Positions 50,294-59,405 of a stretch of 64,000 bases of DNA are shown here, piece after piece. Source of the stretch: Rhizobiaceae bacterium (GTDB lineage Bacteria > Pseudomonadota > Alphaproteobacteria > Rhizobiales > Rhizobiaceae). Numbering within the stretch: position 1 is the stretch's first letter; each line of letters starts with the position of its first letter. Both the position numbers and the translations under genes were made by a program. The DNA lies in assembly GCA_019635695.1 (NCBI GenBank), contig JAHBYZ010000008.1:57874-121873 (forward strand), in the 5' to 3' direction. The notes beneath the pieces were generated by a model that made no database searches, had not been told where the DNA came from, and worked only from the letters and a program-made list of their open reading frames with translations.

Positions 50294-50997
50294 CAGGCGG
50301 CGATCCGCGGCGCGAAGCCTGTGACGTCGACGATGCGGTCGGCGACGGCGTCGCGCACGTCCTGATCGTGGAAGATGCCGAGCATGGCAACGCCGGCGCG
50401 CTTCTTCTCGCCGATCATCTCGATGACCACCCGGCGGTTGGCGGCGTCGAGCGAGGCCGTCGGCTCGTCCAGCAGCAGCACGGCGTGGCCGGTGATGAAG
50501 CCGCGCGCGATGTTGACGCGCTGCTGTTCACCGCCGGAGAAGGTCGCCGGCGGCAGCGGCCAGAGGCGCTCCGGCAAATTGAGCCGGGCGAGCAGCGCCG
50601 CCGCCCGGTCACGGGCCTCACCGGCGTCGATACCGTTCGACACTAGCGGCTCGGCAACCACGTCGAGCGCTGCCACGCGCGGCACCGTGCGCAGGAACTG
50701 GCTCACATAGCCGATCGAGCTGCGCCGCACCGCGATGATCTCGCGAGGGCGCGCGATGGCGATGTCGAGCCGACCGCCGTCATGGTCGAGCAGGATACTG
50801 CCCGCGTCGACGCCGTAATTGCCGTAGACCATCTTGAGGATCGAGCTCTTGCCCGCGCCGGAGGGACCGCCGAGCACCACGCATTCGCCGCCATCCAGAT
50901 CGAAGGACACGCCGCTCACGACGGGCAGCGTCAGCCCGCCCTGCAAGTGCATGACAAAACTCTTGGCGACACCGTTGACTGTCAGCCGCGCGGCCAT
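50293..50997 (-). CDS. phnL: Phosphonate C-P lyase system protein PhnL
   Basis: A 234-residue ABC-type ATPase domain: Walker A GGPSGAGKSS at 43-52, signature FSGGEQQRVNIARGFITGHAVLLLDEPTASLD. PhnL and PhnK associate with the C-P lyase core and are not transporter parts. Start ATG 50997, two bases from the phnK stop; the longer upstream open frame is a shadow of phnK. Confidence 0.92.
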   Translation of the reverse strand: MAARLTVNGVAKSFVMHLQGGLTLPVVSGVSFDLDGGECVVLGGPSGAGKSSILKMVYGNYGVDAGSILLDHDGGRLDIAIARPREIIAVRRSSIGYVSQFLRTVPRVAALDVVAEPLVSNGIDAGEARDRAAALLARLNLPERLWPLPPATFSGGEQQRVNIARGFITGHAVLLLDEPTASLDAANRRVVIEMIGEKKRAGVAMLGIFHDQDVRDAVADRIVDVTGFAPRIAA

Positions 50998-50999
50998 GC

Positions 51000-51776
51000 T
51001 CACACCTGCAGTATCGAGGAGACGAGTAGCTGCGTGTAGGGATGACGCGGGTCGTCCAGCACCCGGTCGGTCAGGCCGGCCTCGACCACCGCGCCATCCT
51101 TCATCACCAGCATGCGGTGCGACAGAAGCCGCGCCACGGCGAGGTCGTGAGTGACCACGATCGCCGCCAGCCCCATGCTGGACACCAGCCCGCGCAGCAA
51201 GTCGAGCAGGCGCGCCTGCACGGAAACGTCGAGGCCACCGGTCGGCTCGTCCATGAACACCAGCCGCGGCCCGGTGACGAGGTTGCGGGCGATCTGCAGG
51301 CGCTGGCGCATGCCGCCGGAAAATGCGCGCGGCTGGTCGTCGATGCGATCCGCCGCGATCTCGACGCGGCCGAGCCAGTCGATGGCGGTGGCGCGGATGT
51401 CGCCGTAATGGCGCTGGCCCACTGCCATCAGCCGCTCGCCGACATTGGCGCCGGCCGAGACCGACATGCGCAGCCCGTCGGCGGGATTCTGATGGACGAA
51501 ACCCCAGTCGGTGCGCATCAGGAAGCGGCGCTCGGCCTCGCCGAGGCTGAACAGCTCGTGCCAGACGCCATCGCGCATGCGGTAGGAGACGGTGCCGGCA
51601 CTGGGCTCCAGCCGGGTCGAGATACAGTTCAGCAGCGTCGTCTTGCCCGAGCCGGACTCGCCGACGATGGCCAGCACCTCCCCCGGCCACAACTCGAACG
51701 ACACGTCGGCGCAACCGAGGCGAGAGCCGTAGCTCCTGGTCAGCGATTCGACTTTCAGAAGCGGCTCGTCGCTCAT
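51000..51776 (-). CDS. phnK: Phosphonate C-P lyase system protein PhnK
   Basis: A 258-residue ABC-type ATPase: GESGSGKTT at 39-47, DWGFVHQNPADGLRMSVSAGANVGERLMAVGQRHYG, FSGGMRQRLQIARNLVTGPRLVFMDEPTGGLDVSVQARLLDLLRGL. It binds the PhnGHIJ core in E. coli. ATGA overlap with phnJ. Confidence 0.92.
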   Translation of the reverse strand: MSDEPLLKVESLTRSYGSRLGCADVSFELWPGEVLAIVGESGSGKTTLLNCISTRLEPSAGTVSYRMRDGVWHELFSLGEAERRFLMRTDWGFVHQNPADGLRMSVSAGANVGERLMAVGQRHYGDIRATAIDWLGRVEIAADRIDDQPRAFSGGMRQRLQIARNLVTGPRLVFMDEPTGGLDVSVQARLLDLLRGLVSSMGLAAIVVTHDLAVARLLSHRMLVMKDGAVVEAGLTDRVLDDPRHPYTQLLVSSILQV

Positions 51777-52633
51777 GCCGCAAGCTCCCCCCGATGCCCG
51801 TCGGCGCGGCGGGTCTCGCAGTTGTCGGTGTCGGAGCAGACGAACATGCGGCCGCCGCGGTCATCGAGGATGACCTCGTCGAGATAGACGTCGCGGGCGG
51901 CGCAGAGCGCGCAGGGCCTGTCGAACTTCTGCACCTCGAAGGGATGATCCTCGAAGTCGAGGCTCACGACTTCCGAGTACGGCGGCACCGCGTAGATGCG
52001 CCGCTCGCGGCCGGCGCCGAAAAGCTGCAGCGCCGGAGACATGTGCATCTTCGGGTTGTCGAACTTCGGCGTCGGCGACGGGTCCATCACGTAGCGGCCC
52101 TCCGCCTTCACCGGATAGGCGTAGGTGGTGGCGATACGGCCGTGACGGGCGATGTCCTCGTAGAGCTTCACGTGCATCAGCCCGTATTCCTCGAGCGCGT
52201 GCATCTTGCGCGTCTCGGTCTCGCGCGGCTCGAGGAAGCGCAGCGGCTCCGGAATCGGCACCTGATAGACCAGCACCTGCCCTTCACCGAGCGGGTGTTC
52301 GGGAATCCGGTGGCGGGTCTGGATGATGGTCGCTTCGGCCGTACTAGTCGTCACGGCGACATTGGCGACCTTCTGGAAGAAGGCGCGGATCGACACCGCG
52401 TTCGTCGTGTCGTCGGCACCCTGATCGATGACCTTGAGCACGTCGTCGGGCCCGATGATCGCGGCGGTCACCTGCACGCCGCCGGTGCCCCAGCCATAGG
52501 GCATGGGCATCTCGCGGCTGGCGAACGGCACCTGGTACCCGGGTATGGCGATCGCCTTCAGGATCGCGCGCCGGATCATGCGCTTGGTCTGCTCGTCCAG
52601 ATAGGCGAAATTGTAGGTCGCAAGCGCGGTCAT
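51773..52633 (-). CDS. phnJ: Carbon-phosphorus lyase PhnJ
   Basis: A 286-residue radical SAM-like enzyme that breaks the C-P bond of 5-phospho-ribose 1-alkylphosphonate. The four key cysteines fall at 241, 244, 266 and 272 (CALC, FVCSDTDNC), the same residue numbers as in the E. coli enzyme, where three hold the 4Fe-4S cluster and Cys272 is the thiyl-radical residue. This exact match supports the ATG at 52633 rather than the one at 52642. The 88-bp gap to phnI is the only real break inside phnG-L. Confidence 0.95.
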   Translation of the reverse strand: MTALATYNFAYLDEQTKRMIRRAILKAIAIPGYQVPFASREMPMPYGWGTGGVQVTAAIIGPDDVLKVIDQGADDTTNAVSIRAFFQKVANVAVTTSTAEATIIQTRHRIPEHPLGEGQVLVYQVPIPEPLRFLEPRETETRKMHALEEYGLMHVKLYEDIARHGRIATTYAYPVKAEGRYVMDPSPTPKFDNPKMHMSPALQLFGAGRERRIYAVPPYSEVVSLDFEDHPFEVQKFDRPCALCAARDVYLDEVILDDRGGRMFVCSDTDNCETRRADGHRGELAA

Positions 52634-52721
52634 GGCGCCCATGCTCCAATGGGAAAACCGGCAGTTGCCGCGCAGTCATTGATCCGCCGGCGCAGAGCGG
52701 CGAGAAGGATGCCGAGGCGCT

Positions 52722-53825
52722 TCATTCTGCCGCCTCCCGCCGCTCTTCGGCCATCTCGTCGCCGGCTTCCGCCTGCCGGCGCATGGTGCGCACGAGATCG
52801 AGCTCGGCCTGGAAGTCGACGTAGTGCGGCAGCTTGAGATGCTCGACGAAACCTGTCGCCTGCACGTTGTCGGAGTGGGAGATGATGAACTCCTCGTCCT
52901 GCGCGGCCGCGACCACATCCTCGCCTAGTTCGTGGGCACGCAGCGCGCGGTCGCACAGGGCCATGGCCATCGCCTTGCGCTCGGATTGGCCGAACACCAG
53001 CCCGTAGCCACGGGTGAACTGCGGCGGCGCCTTGGCCGAGCCCTTGAACTGGTTGACCATCTGGCACTCGGTGACACGGATGCGGCCGAGCGGGACCGGG
53101 AATGGCAGCTCGGGCACGTCCAGCTCGATCTCGACCTCGCCGATGCGCAGCTCACCGACGAAGGGGTGGTTGCGGGCGTAGCCGCGTTGGGTGGAGTAGG
53201 CGAGGCCGAGCAGAAAGCCCTCGTCGCCGCGCGCCAGCGCCTGCAGGCGGCCGTCGCGGTCGAGCGGGAAGGCCACCGGCTCGCGGGTGATGTCGGTCAC
53301 CTGGGCCTCGGTGCCCGGCGCGTTCTCCTCGATCAACCCCTCGTCTCCGAGCAGGTCGGTGACGCGCGGCGTCGGCTCGGCGGCGACCGGTTTCTCGGCC
53401 GGCATGTCGGGCAGCCCGTCGCCAGCCAGTTCCGCGTCGAGCAGGCGATGCGTGTAGTCGAAGGTCGGGCCAAGCATCTGGCCGCCGGGCAGGTCCTTGA
53501 AGGTCGCGGACACGCGCCGCTCGATCAGCATAGCGGCCGTGTCGACCGGTCTTGAGTACCCGAAACGCGGCAGCGTGGTGCGGTAGGCGCGAACGAGGAA
53601 GATCGCCTCGATCAGGTCGCCGCGCGCCTGCTTCACCGCCAAAGCACCGAGTTCGCGGTCGTAGAGCGACCCTTCTGCCATCACGCGGTCGACGGCCAGC
53701 GCCAGTTGCTCGGCGATCTGGTCGAGGCCGAGCGCCGGCACCGAGCGGTCGCCGCGCCGACGGTCGGCCAACAGGGCATGCGCATTGCGAATCGCGGCCT
53801 CGCCACCCTTTACGGCTACGTACAT
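52722..53825 (-). CDS. phnI: C-P lyase core subunit PhnI
   Basis: A 367-residue PhnI: MYVAVKGGEAAIRNAHALLADRRRGDRSVPALGLDQIAEQLALAVDRVMAEGSLYDRELGALAVKQARGDLIEAIFLVRAYRTTLPRFGYS at the start, the typical FLLGLAYSTQRGYARNHPFVGELRIGEVEIELDVPELPFPVPLGRIRVTECQMVNQF, and SDNVQATGFVEHLKLPHYVDFQAELDLV. PhnI with PhnGHL displaces adenine from ATP with the phosphonate. Three bases after phnH. Confidence 0.95.
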   Translation of the reverse strand: MYVAVKGGEAAIRNAHALLADRRRGDRSVPALGLDQIAEQLALAVDRVMAEGSLYDRELGALAVKQARGDLIEAIFLVRAYRTTLPRFGYSRPVDTAAMLIERRVSATFKDLPGGQMLGPTFDYTHRLLDAELAGDGLPDMPAEKPVAAEPTPRVTDLLGDEGLIEENAPGTEAQVTDITREPVAFPLDRDGRLQALARGDEGFLLGLAYSTQRGYARNHPFVGELRIGEVEIELDVPELPFPVPLGRIRVTECQMVNQFKGSAKAPPQFTRGYGLVFGQSERKAMAMALCDRALRAHELGEDVVAAAQDEEFIISHSDNVQATGFVEHLKLPHYVDFQAELDLVRTMRRQAEAGDEMAEERREAAE

Positions 53826-53828
53826 GGC

Positions 53829-54434
53829 TCAGCCCCTTTTCACGCGCGTCGTGCGCGGAACGCACAGGACGCCGTGCGCATCGGCAAGAACGATGTCGAC
53901 ACCGCGCGGGAACAGCGCGCGGTTGCCCTCCAGCCTCTCGACGAAATCGGCGGGCAGACCGCACGGCGCGATGCGGCGGCGGCCGGCGACGCCCGGCCCC
54001 TCCAGTATGAGCTCGTCGCGGCCGTCGAAGCCGGGCACCTGGGCGACCAAGGTGGTCGAGCGGTCGGGATATTCCTGCGTGCCCTGTGCGAAATGATGCA
54101 GTGCCGGCATGTCGACGACTTCACCGACAATCGCGAAAGCCGCCTGTGCGGGATCGGCCGCGACCCCGGCCCCCGTCTGCGTGCGGATCCATTCGGCAAC
54201 CCCGGGGGCGGCTGCAAGCTTCTCATCCAGCCACACCGCGGTGTCGAAATCGCACAGTGTCAGCACAACGGCCGCCGCGACCGGCGACAGCGGTGGCGGC
54301 GGCGTCGTTGCTGCGGCGACACGGCCGACCGTGCCCGGCCGCGCCATCGCGTCCATCAGGGCACGGAATGTGGACCGCGCATCGAACACCGGATCGGCGA
54401 AGCCGCCTTCGAGAGAAAGTCGAGCGATCGCCAT
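53829..54434 (-). CDS. phnH: C-P lyase core subunit PhnH
   Basis: A 201-residue PhnH: GGFADPVFDARSTFRALMDAMARPGTVGRVAAA near residues 10-45, LCDFDTAVWLDEKL, GTQEYPDRSTTLVAQVP and GVAGRRRIAPCGLPADFVERLEGNRALFPRGVDIVLADAHGVLCVPRTTRV at the end. Overlaps phnG in TGATG. Confidence 0.93.
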   Translation of the reverse strand: MAIARLSLEGGFADPVFDARSTFRALMDAMARPGTVGRVAAATTPPPPLSPVAAAVVLTLCDFDTAVWLDEKLAAAPGVAEWIRTQTGAGVAADPAQAAFAIVGEVVDMPALHHFAQGTQEYPDRSTTLVAQVPGFDGRDELILEGPGVAGRRRIAPCGLPADFVERLEGNRALFPRGVDIVLADAHGVLCVPRTTRVKRG

Positions 54435-54883
54435 CAGTCCTCGCCTCGCACCATCGTGAAGAAGTCGACCCTGGTTGCGGCAACCTGCGCCCGCGTACGG
54501 ATGTCTTCCGCCTCCAGCCGTTCGCGCAGGGGAGCAACAACCGCACGACGCACCTGCTCGCGCGACGCGGCGTGCTGCCAGAAGGCGTCTATCAGCGCGC
54601 AGATCCGCGCCTTGGCGGCGTCGCGGCCCAGTATGTAGGCGTGTCCCACCTCGCCGCCAGGGAGTTTCACCGCCGCGCGTGTCACGGTGGTCTCGCCGAG
54701 GTTGAACGGCCCGCCGTCGCCGCCGACACGACCGCGCACGGTGACCAGTCCAGCCTCCGGACGCCGCAGATCAGTCGCCTCGTCCGGCAGGCCGGCGGCC
54801 CGCCACAATGCGGCGAGCGCATCGCCCGAGGCCCGCGACGTCAGCCGCATGATGTCAGCCCGTTCGGCCTGATCGCCGGTCAT
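54434..54883 (-). CDS. phnG: C-P lyase core subunit PhnG
   Basis: A 149-residue PhnG: ERADIMRLTSRASGDALAALWRAAGLPDEATDLRRPEAGLVTVRGRVGGDGGPFNLGETTVTRAAVKLPGGEVGHAYILGRDAAKARICALIDAFWQHAASRE-type sequence throughout, with the FNLGE and GHAYILGR blocks. First gene of the phnGHIJKL unit, with GGAG before the ATG and a PHO box 52-69 bases upstream. No PhnF repressor gene is present here. Confidence 0.93.
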   Translation of the reverse strand: MTGDQAERADIMRLTSRASGDALAALWRAAGLPDEATDLRRPEAGLVTVRGRVGGDGGPFNLGETTVTRAAVKLPGGEVGHAYILGRDAAKARICALIDAFWQHAASREQVRRAVVAPLRERLEAEDIRTRAQVAATRVDFFTMVRGED

Positions 54884-54934
54884 GTCTGCTCCGGGAAGCG
54901 CTTCTCTTCGACGCGCCCCGGTTAGCCGGGTCAG

Positions 54935-54952
54935 GTGACGGTCCGATGACAG
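54935..54952 (-). promoter_or_regulatory. PHO box before phnG
   Basis: Minus strand CTGTCAT-CGGA-CCGTCAC: the first half matches the PhoB half-site perfectly, the second at 5 of 7 positions, at 11-base spacing. It is 52-69 bases upstream of the phnG start, so activation by phosphate starvation is expected. Confidence 0.7.
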
Positions 54953-55029
54953 CAGTAGTGGAGCGTGTGCGGCCGGGGCCGGTATTGCCGCGGCGAGGCG
55001 AATGCGGTTTGGTGCGATCCGGGGACGGG

Positions 55030-56196
55030 ATGCGCAGCCACATGAACGAAGCCGATGACGTGGTTGTCCGCGCCGCGGAGAGCGGGCGTGAATTTCGGGA
55101 CTTCATCGCGCTGCCATACGCGTTGCACGGGGCCAATCCGCACTGGGTGCCGCCGCTGCGTATCCAGCAGCGAGAGGCGCTCGACACGCACAAGCATCCG
55201 TTCTGGCAGTACGCGTCACGCGGGCTCTTCGTCGCCTATCGCGATGGCCGCGCGGTCGGGCGCATCGCTGCGATCGACAACCCGGTCCACAACGAGACCT
55301 TCGGCGAGGCCTCGACCCATTTCGGCTTCTTCGAATGCATCGACGACGACGCGGTCGCCTCGGCCCTGTTCGCCAAGGTCGAGCGGTTCGCGCGCGAGCG
55401 CGGCCACGACCTGGTCCGCGGCCCCTTCAACGCTTCGGCGGTCACCGGCGAGATCGGGCTGCAGATCGACCACTTCGACGATCCGAATTTCGTGATGATC
55501 CCCTACAGCCCCTCGCACTATCGCAGGTTGGTCGAGCGGCAGGGCTTCGAGAAGGATGTCGACCTCTACTGCTACATGATCGACCGCGCCAATGCGCCGG
55601 ACTGGCTGCTGAAGCGCGGCGAGCGCATGGTCGACACCAGCCGCTACCGCTTCCGAAAAGTGACGAAGGCATCGGTCAAGGTGGATGCAGGTCGCATCTG
55701 GCAGGTCTATAACAGCGCATGGGAAAAGAACTGGCTGTGGACGAAATCGACGCAGGCCGAGTTCATGCACCTTGTCGGCGAGCTGGTGCAGATCGCCGAT
55801 TTCGACATGGTCTGGATCGCCGAGAACGAGGAAGGCGAGGTGATCGGCTTCGCCATCGCGATCCCGAACGTCAACGAGGCGATCATCCGAGTGCGCGACG
55901 GTCGGTTGCTGCCGTTCGGCCTGCCGAAGCTTCTATGGGGTACGCGCCCCGGCGCGATCCGCACGCGCCGGGTGCTAGCGATGGGCGTGCTGGAACCCTA
56001 CCGCAAGAAGGGCATTCACTGGTCGCTGATCTACAAGCTTGCTGTGGAGTGCCTGCGCAAGGGCATCACGCTGGCCGAGATGAGCCAGATCCTCGAAACC
56101 AACACCGACATGGTCAAAGTCGCCGAATTTGCAGGCGGCTGGCGTTCGAAGACACACCGCATGTTTGTCAAGCGGCTCAGTTCCGGCGCGGCATGA
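55030..56196 (+). CDS. GNAT-like N-acetyltransferase, large (388 residues)
   Basis: A 388-residue protein of a long GNAT-related family: FRDFIALPYALHGANPHWVPPLRIQQREALDTHKHPFWQYASRGLFVAYRDGRAVGRIAAIDNPVHNE near residues 20-90 and LWGTRPGAIRTRRVLAMGVLEPYRKKGIHWSLIYKLAVECLRKGITLAEMSQILETNTDMVKVAEFAGGWRSKTHRMF at the end, where the acetyl-CoA-binding segment lies. The substrate is unknown. ATG 55030 with GGGGACGGG before it is preferred. Divergent from phnG by 146 bp; its 3' end overlaps the DoxX gene by 20 bases on the opposite strand. Confidence 0.75.
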   Translation: MRSHMNEADDVVVRAAESGREFRDFIALPYALHGANPHWVPPLRIQQREALDTHKHPFWQYASRGLFVAYRDGRAVGRIAAIDNPVHNETFGEASTHFGFFECIDDDAVASALFAKVERFARERGHDLVRGPFNASAVTGEIGLQIDHFDDPNFVMIPYSPSHYRRLVERQGFEKDVDLYCYMIDRANAPDWLLKRGERMVDTSRYRFRKVTKASVKVDAGRIWQVYNSAWEKNWLWTKSTQAEFMHLVGELVQIADFDMVWIAENEEGEVIGFAIAIPNVNEAIIRVRDGRLLPFGLPKLLWGTRPGAIRTRRVLAMGVLEPYRKKGIHWSLIYKLAVECLRKGITLAEMSQILETNTDMVKVAEFAGGWRSKTHRMFVKRLSSGAA

Positions 56197-56671
56197 CGAA
56201 GGTGTCGAGGGCGATCCGGCCCGGCCCGAAGACCACCAGCGCAAAGGCCATCGCCGCCCAAGGCAGGTGAAAATTCGCCCAGCCTTCCGGCACGGTCAGC
56301 TGGATCACGGCCGTCATCACCAGCAGCCCGAGTGCGGCAAAGCGCGTGAACAGGCCGGCGACGAGCAGGATCGGCAGGACGATCTCGGCGATGCCGGCGC
56401 CGTAAGCCGCGAGCAGTGGAAACGGATAGCGGAAAGCCTGCCCGAAGAGGTGCAGGCGGAACTCGTCGAAGAACAGGAAGATCGCGCCGTCCGAGAGCGT
56501 CAGGAAACCGTTCCATTTGGTCAGCCCGGAGAAGTAGAACGGCACCGCCAGCGCGAAGCGCAGCGCCAGCAGCGGCAGCGAGCGCGGAATGGCGGCAAGC
56601 CAGCCTTCGGCGCGGTCGATCATGGCCACGACGAGATTGCGGCGAGCGGGATCCAAGGTGTCGGTCGTCAT
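56177..56671 (-). CDS. DoxX-family membrane protein of the bufferin operon
   Basis: A 164-residue membrane protein with four helices: LPLLALRFALAVPFYFSGLTKW, FPLLAAYGAGIAEIVLPILLVAGLFTRFAALGLLVMTAVIQLTVP and NFHLPWAAMAFALVVFGPGRIALD. DoxX proteins commonly close DUF2282-DUF692-DUF2063 operons (gigD in the gold-induced gene operon of Cupriavidus). ATG 56671 overlaps the upstream stop in ATGA. Confidence 0.85.
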   Translation of the reverse strand: MTTDTLDPARRNLVVAMIDRAEGWLAAIPRSLPLLALRFALAVPFYFSGLTKWNGFLTLSDGAIFLFFDEFRLHLFGQAFRYPFPLLAAYGAGIAEIVLPILLVAGLFTRFAALGLLVMTAVIQLTVPEGWANFHLPWAAMAFALVVFGPGRIALDTFVMPRRN

Positions 56672-57435
56672 TGCGGCTCTCCCATGGCGATGGCGCGAAA
56701 CGCGCCGAGGGTGACGAGGCCGACCAGCGCCGCCCCGAAGTCGAAATCGGAAACATCCGACGAGGCGCCCGACGCCTCGCCCAATGAGGCGCCCGCGAGC
56801 AGCGCCGCTGCGAAAGCGGCATCCGCGGCTGGCAGCGCATGGACGTTCACGTTCATTTCCGGCCGCACGACCAGCACCGTTTCCGGCACCCACGAGGCTG
56901 GCGGCATCACGGGGTCGTCGCGGTGGCCGGCCCAAATCGACCCGGCCGGATGCGCGGAGCGGACGAGCCCTGCTGACGGATGCGGAACAAGCCGGGACGC
57001 TGCCAGCCGATCCGGCGGGATAGCGGCCAGCGCGGTGACGCCGAGCGGCGGCGCGTCGGCGGCATGATAGGCGTCGGTCCAGACGGCCTCGATTCGCGCC
57101 ACATCGGCGAGGTAGGGCAAGCCGGCCGCAGGCGGAAACGAAGCGACGAAGTCGGGAAAATCGCCGCCATACTCGAACATCAGCGGCGACGCCGGCTTGC
57201 GGTCGGCCGCGTATGTGCGCGCCATGCCGCGAAAGAACTCCTCGCCGACCAGCCTCTCGGTCACCGGGAAGCGCTGGGCCAGCGCTCGCACGAGGCTTAC
57301 GAATACATTGTTGCGGTAGACCGCGAAGCGCAGCGGATCGGCAGCGCCGCGCGCCGAGGTGACGCCCTCGGGCAAGACCGACCCCGGATCGAGCAATGCT
57401 GCCGCAAAGGCGTGCTGGCTCGTCGTGAAGCCCAT
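56668..57435 (-). CDS. bufC: DUF2063 (BufC-type) putative DNA-binding-domain protein, bufferin operon
   Basis: A 255-residue protein whose first half is the DUF2063 domain: TTSQHAFAAALLDPGSVLPEGVTSARGAADPLRFAVYRNNVFVSLVRALAQRFPVTERLVGEEFFRGMARTYAADRKPASPLMFEYGGDFPDFVASF, then RIEAVWTDAYHA. The family was first labelled DNA-binding but BufC proteins serve as the partner that presents the precursor peptide to BufB. Directly next to the DUF692 stop codon. Confidence 0.85.
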   Translation of the reverse strand: MGFTTSQHAFAAALLDPGSVLPEGVTSARGAADPLRFAVYRNNVFVSLVRALAQRFPVTERLVGEEFFRGMARTYAADRKPASPLMFEYGGDFPDFVASFPPAAGLPYLADVARIEAVWTDAYHAADAPPLGVTALAAIPPDRLAASRLVPHPSAGLVRSAHPAGSIWAGHRDDPVMPPASWVPETVLVVRPEMNVNVHALPAADAAFAAALLAGASLGEASGASSDVSDFDFGAALVGLVTLGAFRAIAMGEPQ

Positions 57436-58320
57436 CTAGGCGGCCCTCGGAGCACTGCGTCGCGCGATCTCAACAGCCAGGATCGCGTCGGCGCGATGCG
57501 CCTCCGCGAACAGGTTGGCGAAATCCGGCACGTCGTTGTCCCATTCGATCAAAGTCGGGAGCGGTCCGCCGCGCACAAGCGTGTGGCGATAGAGCGCCAT
57601 CACGTCGGTGCGCACCGGCGAGCCGTGGGCGTCGATGAGCAGGCGGTCCCCGGCCGCGTCGACGGTTTCGTCGTAGCCGGCGAGGTGGATCTCGCCGACG
57701 CGCTGCAGCGGGAAGCGGTCGATGTACGCGAACGGGTCGAGCCGGTGGTTGACCGCAGAGACCATGACGTTGTTGACGTCGAGCAGCAGGCCACAGCCGG
57801 CGCGCTCCGCGACGGTGTCGAGGAAGTCGATCTCGTCGATCGTGCTTTCGGCGAACAGCACGTAGGTCGACGGGTTTTCGAGAAGCATTCGGCGGCCGAG
57901 CGCCTGCTGCGTCTGGTCGACATGTTCGACAACCCGGTCGAGCGTCTCCGGCGTGTATGGCAGCGGCAGCAGGTCATTGAGGAAGCCCTCGTCATGTGTC
58001 GACCAGGCGAGATGTTCGGAGAAGCTGGCGGGGCGGTACCGATCGACGAGCCGGCGCAGGCGTGCGAGATGCGCCTGATCCAGCGGCCGCGCAGCGCCTA
58101 TCGACAGACCGACGCCGTGCAGTGACAGGGGGTAGCGCTCGCAGATTGCTTCCAGCCAGCGATGTGGGGGGCCGCCGGCGCCCATGTAGTTTTCCGCATG
58201 CACTTCGAAGAAGCCGACATCCGGGCGCGTCGACAAGATCTCTTCGTAGTGTTCCGTCTTGAGGCCGAGTCCGGCGCGAGCGGGCAGCCTTGCGGCAACT
58301 GGGCGTTCGGAGGCTTTCAT
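57436..58320 (-). CDS. bufB: DUF692 (BufB/MbnB-like) multinuclear iron enzyme
   Basis: A 294-residue TIM-barrel enzyme of the DUF692 family, which uses two or three iron atoms to oxidise cysteines of precursor peptides. Metal-binding blocks: [90 protein letters not shown] and [11 protein letters not shown]. In bufferin systems BufB turns cysteines into heterocycles that bind copper. Start ATG 58320 where homology begins. Confidence 0.88.
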   Translation of the reverse strand: MKASERPVAARLPARAGLGLKTEHYEEILSTRPDVGFFEVHAENYMGAGGPPHRWLEAICERYPLSLHGVGLSIGAARPLDQAHLARLRRLVDRYRPASFSEHLAWSTHDEGFLNDLLPLPYTPETLDRVVEHVDQTQQALGRRMLLENPSTYVLFAESTIDEIDFLDTVAERAGCGLLLDVNNVMVSAVNHRLDPFAYIDRFPLQRVGEIHLAGYDETVDAAGDRLLIDAHGSPVRTDVMALYRHTLVRGGPLPTLIEWDNDVPDFANLFAEAHRADAILAVEIARRSAPRAA

Positions 58321-58391
58321 GACCGGACCTGCTGTAAGCGGAGAGATGGAGTCCGCCGGAGCGGACCCCTGTTCGTTATGTCGCGTAGCGA

Positions 58392-58679
58392 TCACATCGA
58401 CTTCGGTTCGAGCGAGCCCATGTGCCCGTCGACGTTCATGCCGGTGCAGGTGCCGGCGGGGACGGCCTTCCACGCATTGCCCTGGTAGTCCATGGTCGAG
58501 GTGCCGGCGCAGGTCGTGCCGGGGCCGGCGGCGCAGTCGTTCTGGCCCTTGAGCGCAACGCCATAGCACTTCTCCTTGCCCGACATGTAGTCGGCGGTCA
58601 CGGGAGCGGCGTAGACGGCGGTGGCGAGCGCAGTGGTCAGCGAGCCGGCGAGCGCAAGCGCGAGGGTGGAGCGGTTCAT
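58392..58679 (-). CDS. bufA: DUF2282 bufferin precursor peptide (BufA1-like)
   Basis: A 95-residue precursor. The signal peptide ends at about VYA (residue 24), then the DUF2282 core with four cysteines at 38, 49, 57 and 78: [42 protein letters not shown]. Bufferins are periplasmic ribosomally made peptides that sequester copper after modification by BufB. First gene of the operon, 52 bp downstream of an ECF-type promoter. Confidence 0.9.
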   Translation of the reverse strand: MNRSTLALALAGSLTTALATAVYAAPVTADYMSGKEKCYGVALKGQNDCAAGPGTTCAGTSTMDYQGNAWKAVPAGTCTGMNVDGHMGSLEPKSM

Positions 58680-58735
58680 GGATGATCTCCTCTGGAGCTG
58701 TTTCCGCGGCGCAATGTCGGCCGCGCATCACCTTC

Positions 58736-58761
58736 TTCGCCGCGGGTCCGGCGCGCGTTAC
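58736..58761 (-). promoter_or_regulatory. ECF-type promoter for the bufferin operon
   Basis: Minus strand GTAACG (58756-58761), 16 bases, CGAA (58736-58739). From memory this is the same architecture as Caulobacter SigF promoters (GTAACC-N16-CGAA). The expected start of transcription is about 50 bases before bufA. Confidence 0.72.
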
Positions 58762-58826
58762 GCCCGGCGCCTGACACGAAGTCGTGATGGACAGGCGACA
58801 TCGCAGCGCGATATTTCGCCGACCGC

Positions 58827-58852
58827 GTAACGAAAGGCCGTATCCGTGCGTA
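58827..58852 (+). promoter_or_regulatory. ECF-type promoter for the sigma/nrsF genes
   Basis: Plus strand GTAACG (58827-58832), 16 bases, CGTA (58849-58852), one base off the bufferin promoter. It implies positive autoregulation of the sigma factor. It leaves too little leader for the TTG at 58869 and favours the ATG at 58890. Confidence 0.6.
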
Positions 58853-58889
58853 TGGGCAGGAAGTCGGGTTGAGCGCCGGAGACGCCGAA

Positions 58890-59405
58890 ATGGCGAACCT
58901 CCTGCGCGCAGCGATCGGCGGCGACGAGGCAGCCTATGCGCAGTTCCTCAGGTACGCCGCCTCTCACGTGCGCGCGCTGGCGCGACGCAAGATCGTTCAC
59001 GGCGGCGTCGACCCGGAGGACGTGGTGCAGGAGACCTTGCTCGCCATTCACACGAAACGGCACACCTGGATGACCGACGCGCCCGTGCTGCCCTGGATCA
59101 ACGCGATCGCGCGCTACAAGCTGATCGATGCATTTCGTCGGCGCGGCCGGCGTATGGAGGTCGATATCGGCGACTTCGCCGAGACGCTTGCGCAGCCGGA
59201 GGCGGAGGTCGCCGCCGATCGCGATATCGGCCGTGCTCTCGACACGCTGGCGCCGGGGCAGCGCGCGGTCGTCGCGGCGATCTCGGTCGACGGGCACTCT
59301 ATCGGAGAAGCCGCACGCAAGCTCGGCATGAACGAGACCGCGGTGCGGGTGGCGCTGCATCGAGGCCTCAAGGCCATCGCCCGGCGGTTCGGACGCGACA
59401 CATGA
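58890..59405 (+). CDS. ECF RNA polymerase sigma factor (SigF-like)
   Basis: A 171-residue ECF sigma factor. Region 2 is [75 protein letters not shown]; region 4 is [56 protein letters not shown] lies eight bases before the ATG at 58890; a TTG at 58869 would add seven residues. Divergent from the bufferin operon and overlapping nrsF in ATGA, as in Caulobacter where SigF controls such operons under metal or oxidative stress. Confidence 0.88.
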   Translation: MANLLRAAIGGDEAAYAQFLRYAASHVRALARRKIVHGGVDPEDVVQETLLAIHTKRHTWMTDAPVLPWINAIARYKLIDAFRRRGRRMEVDIGDFAETLAQPEAEVAADRDIGRALDTLAPGQRAVVAAISVDGHSIGEAARKLGMNETAVRVALHRGLKAIARRFGRDT

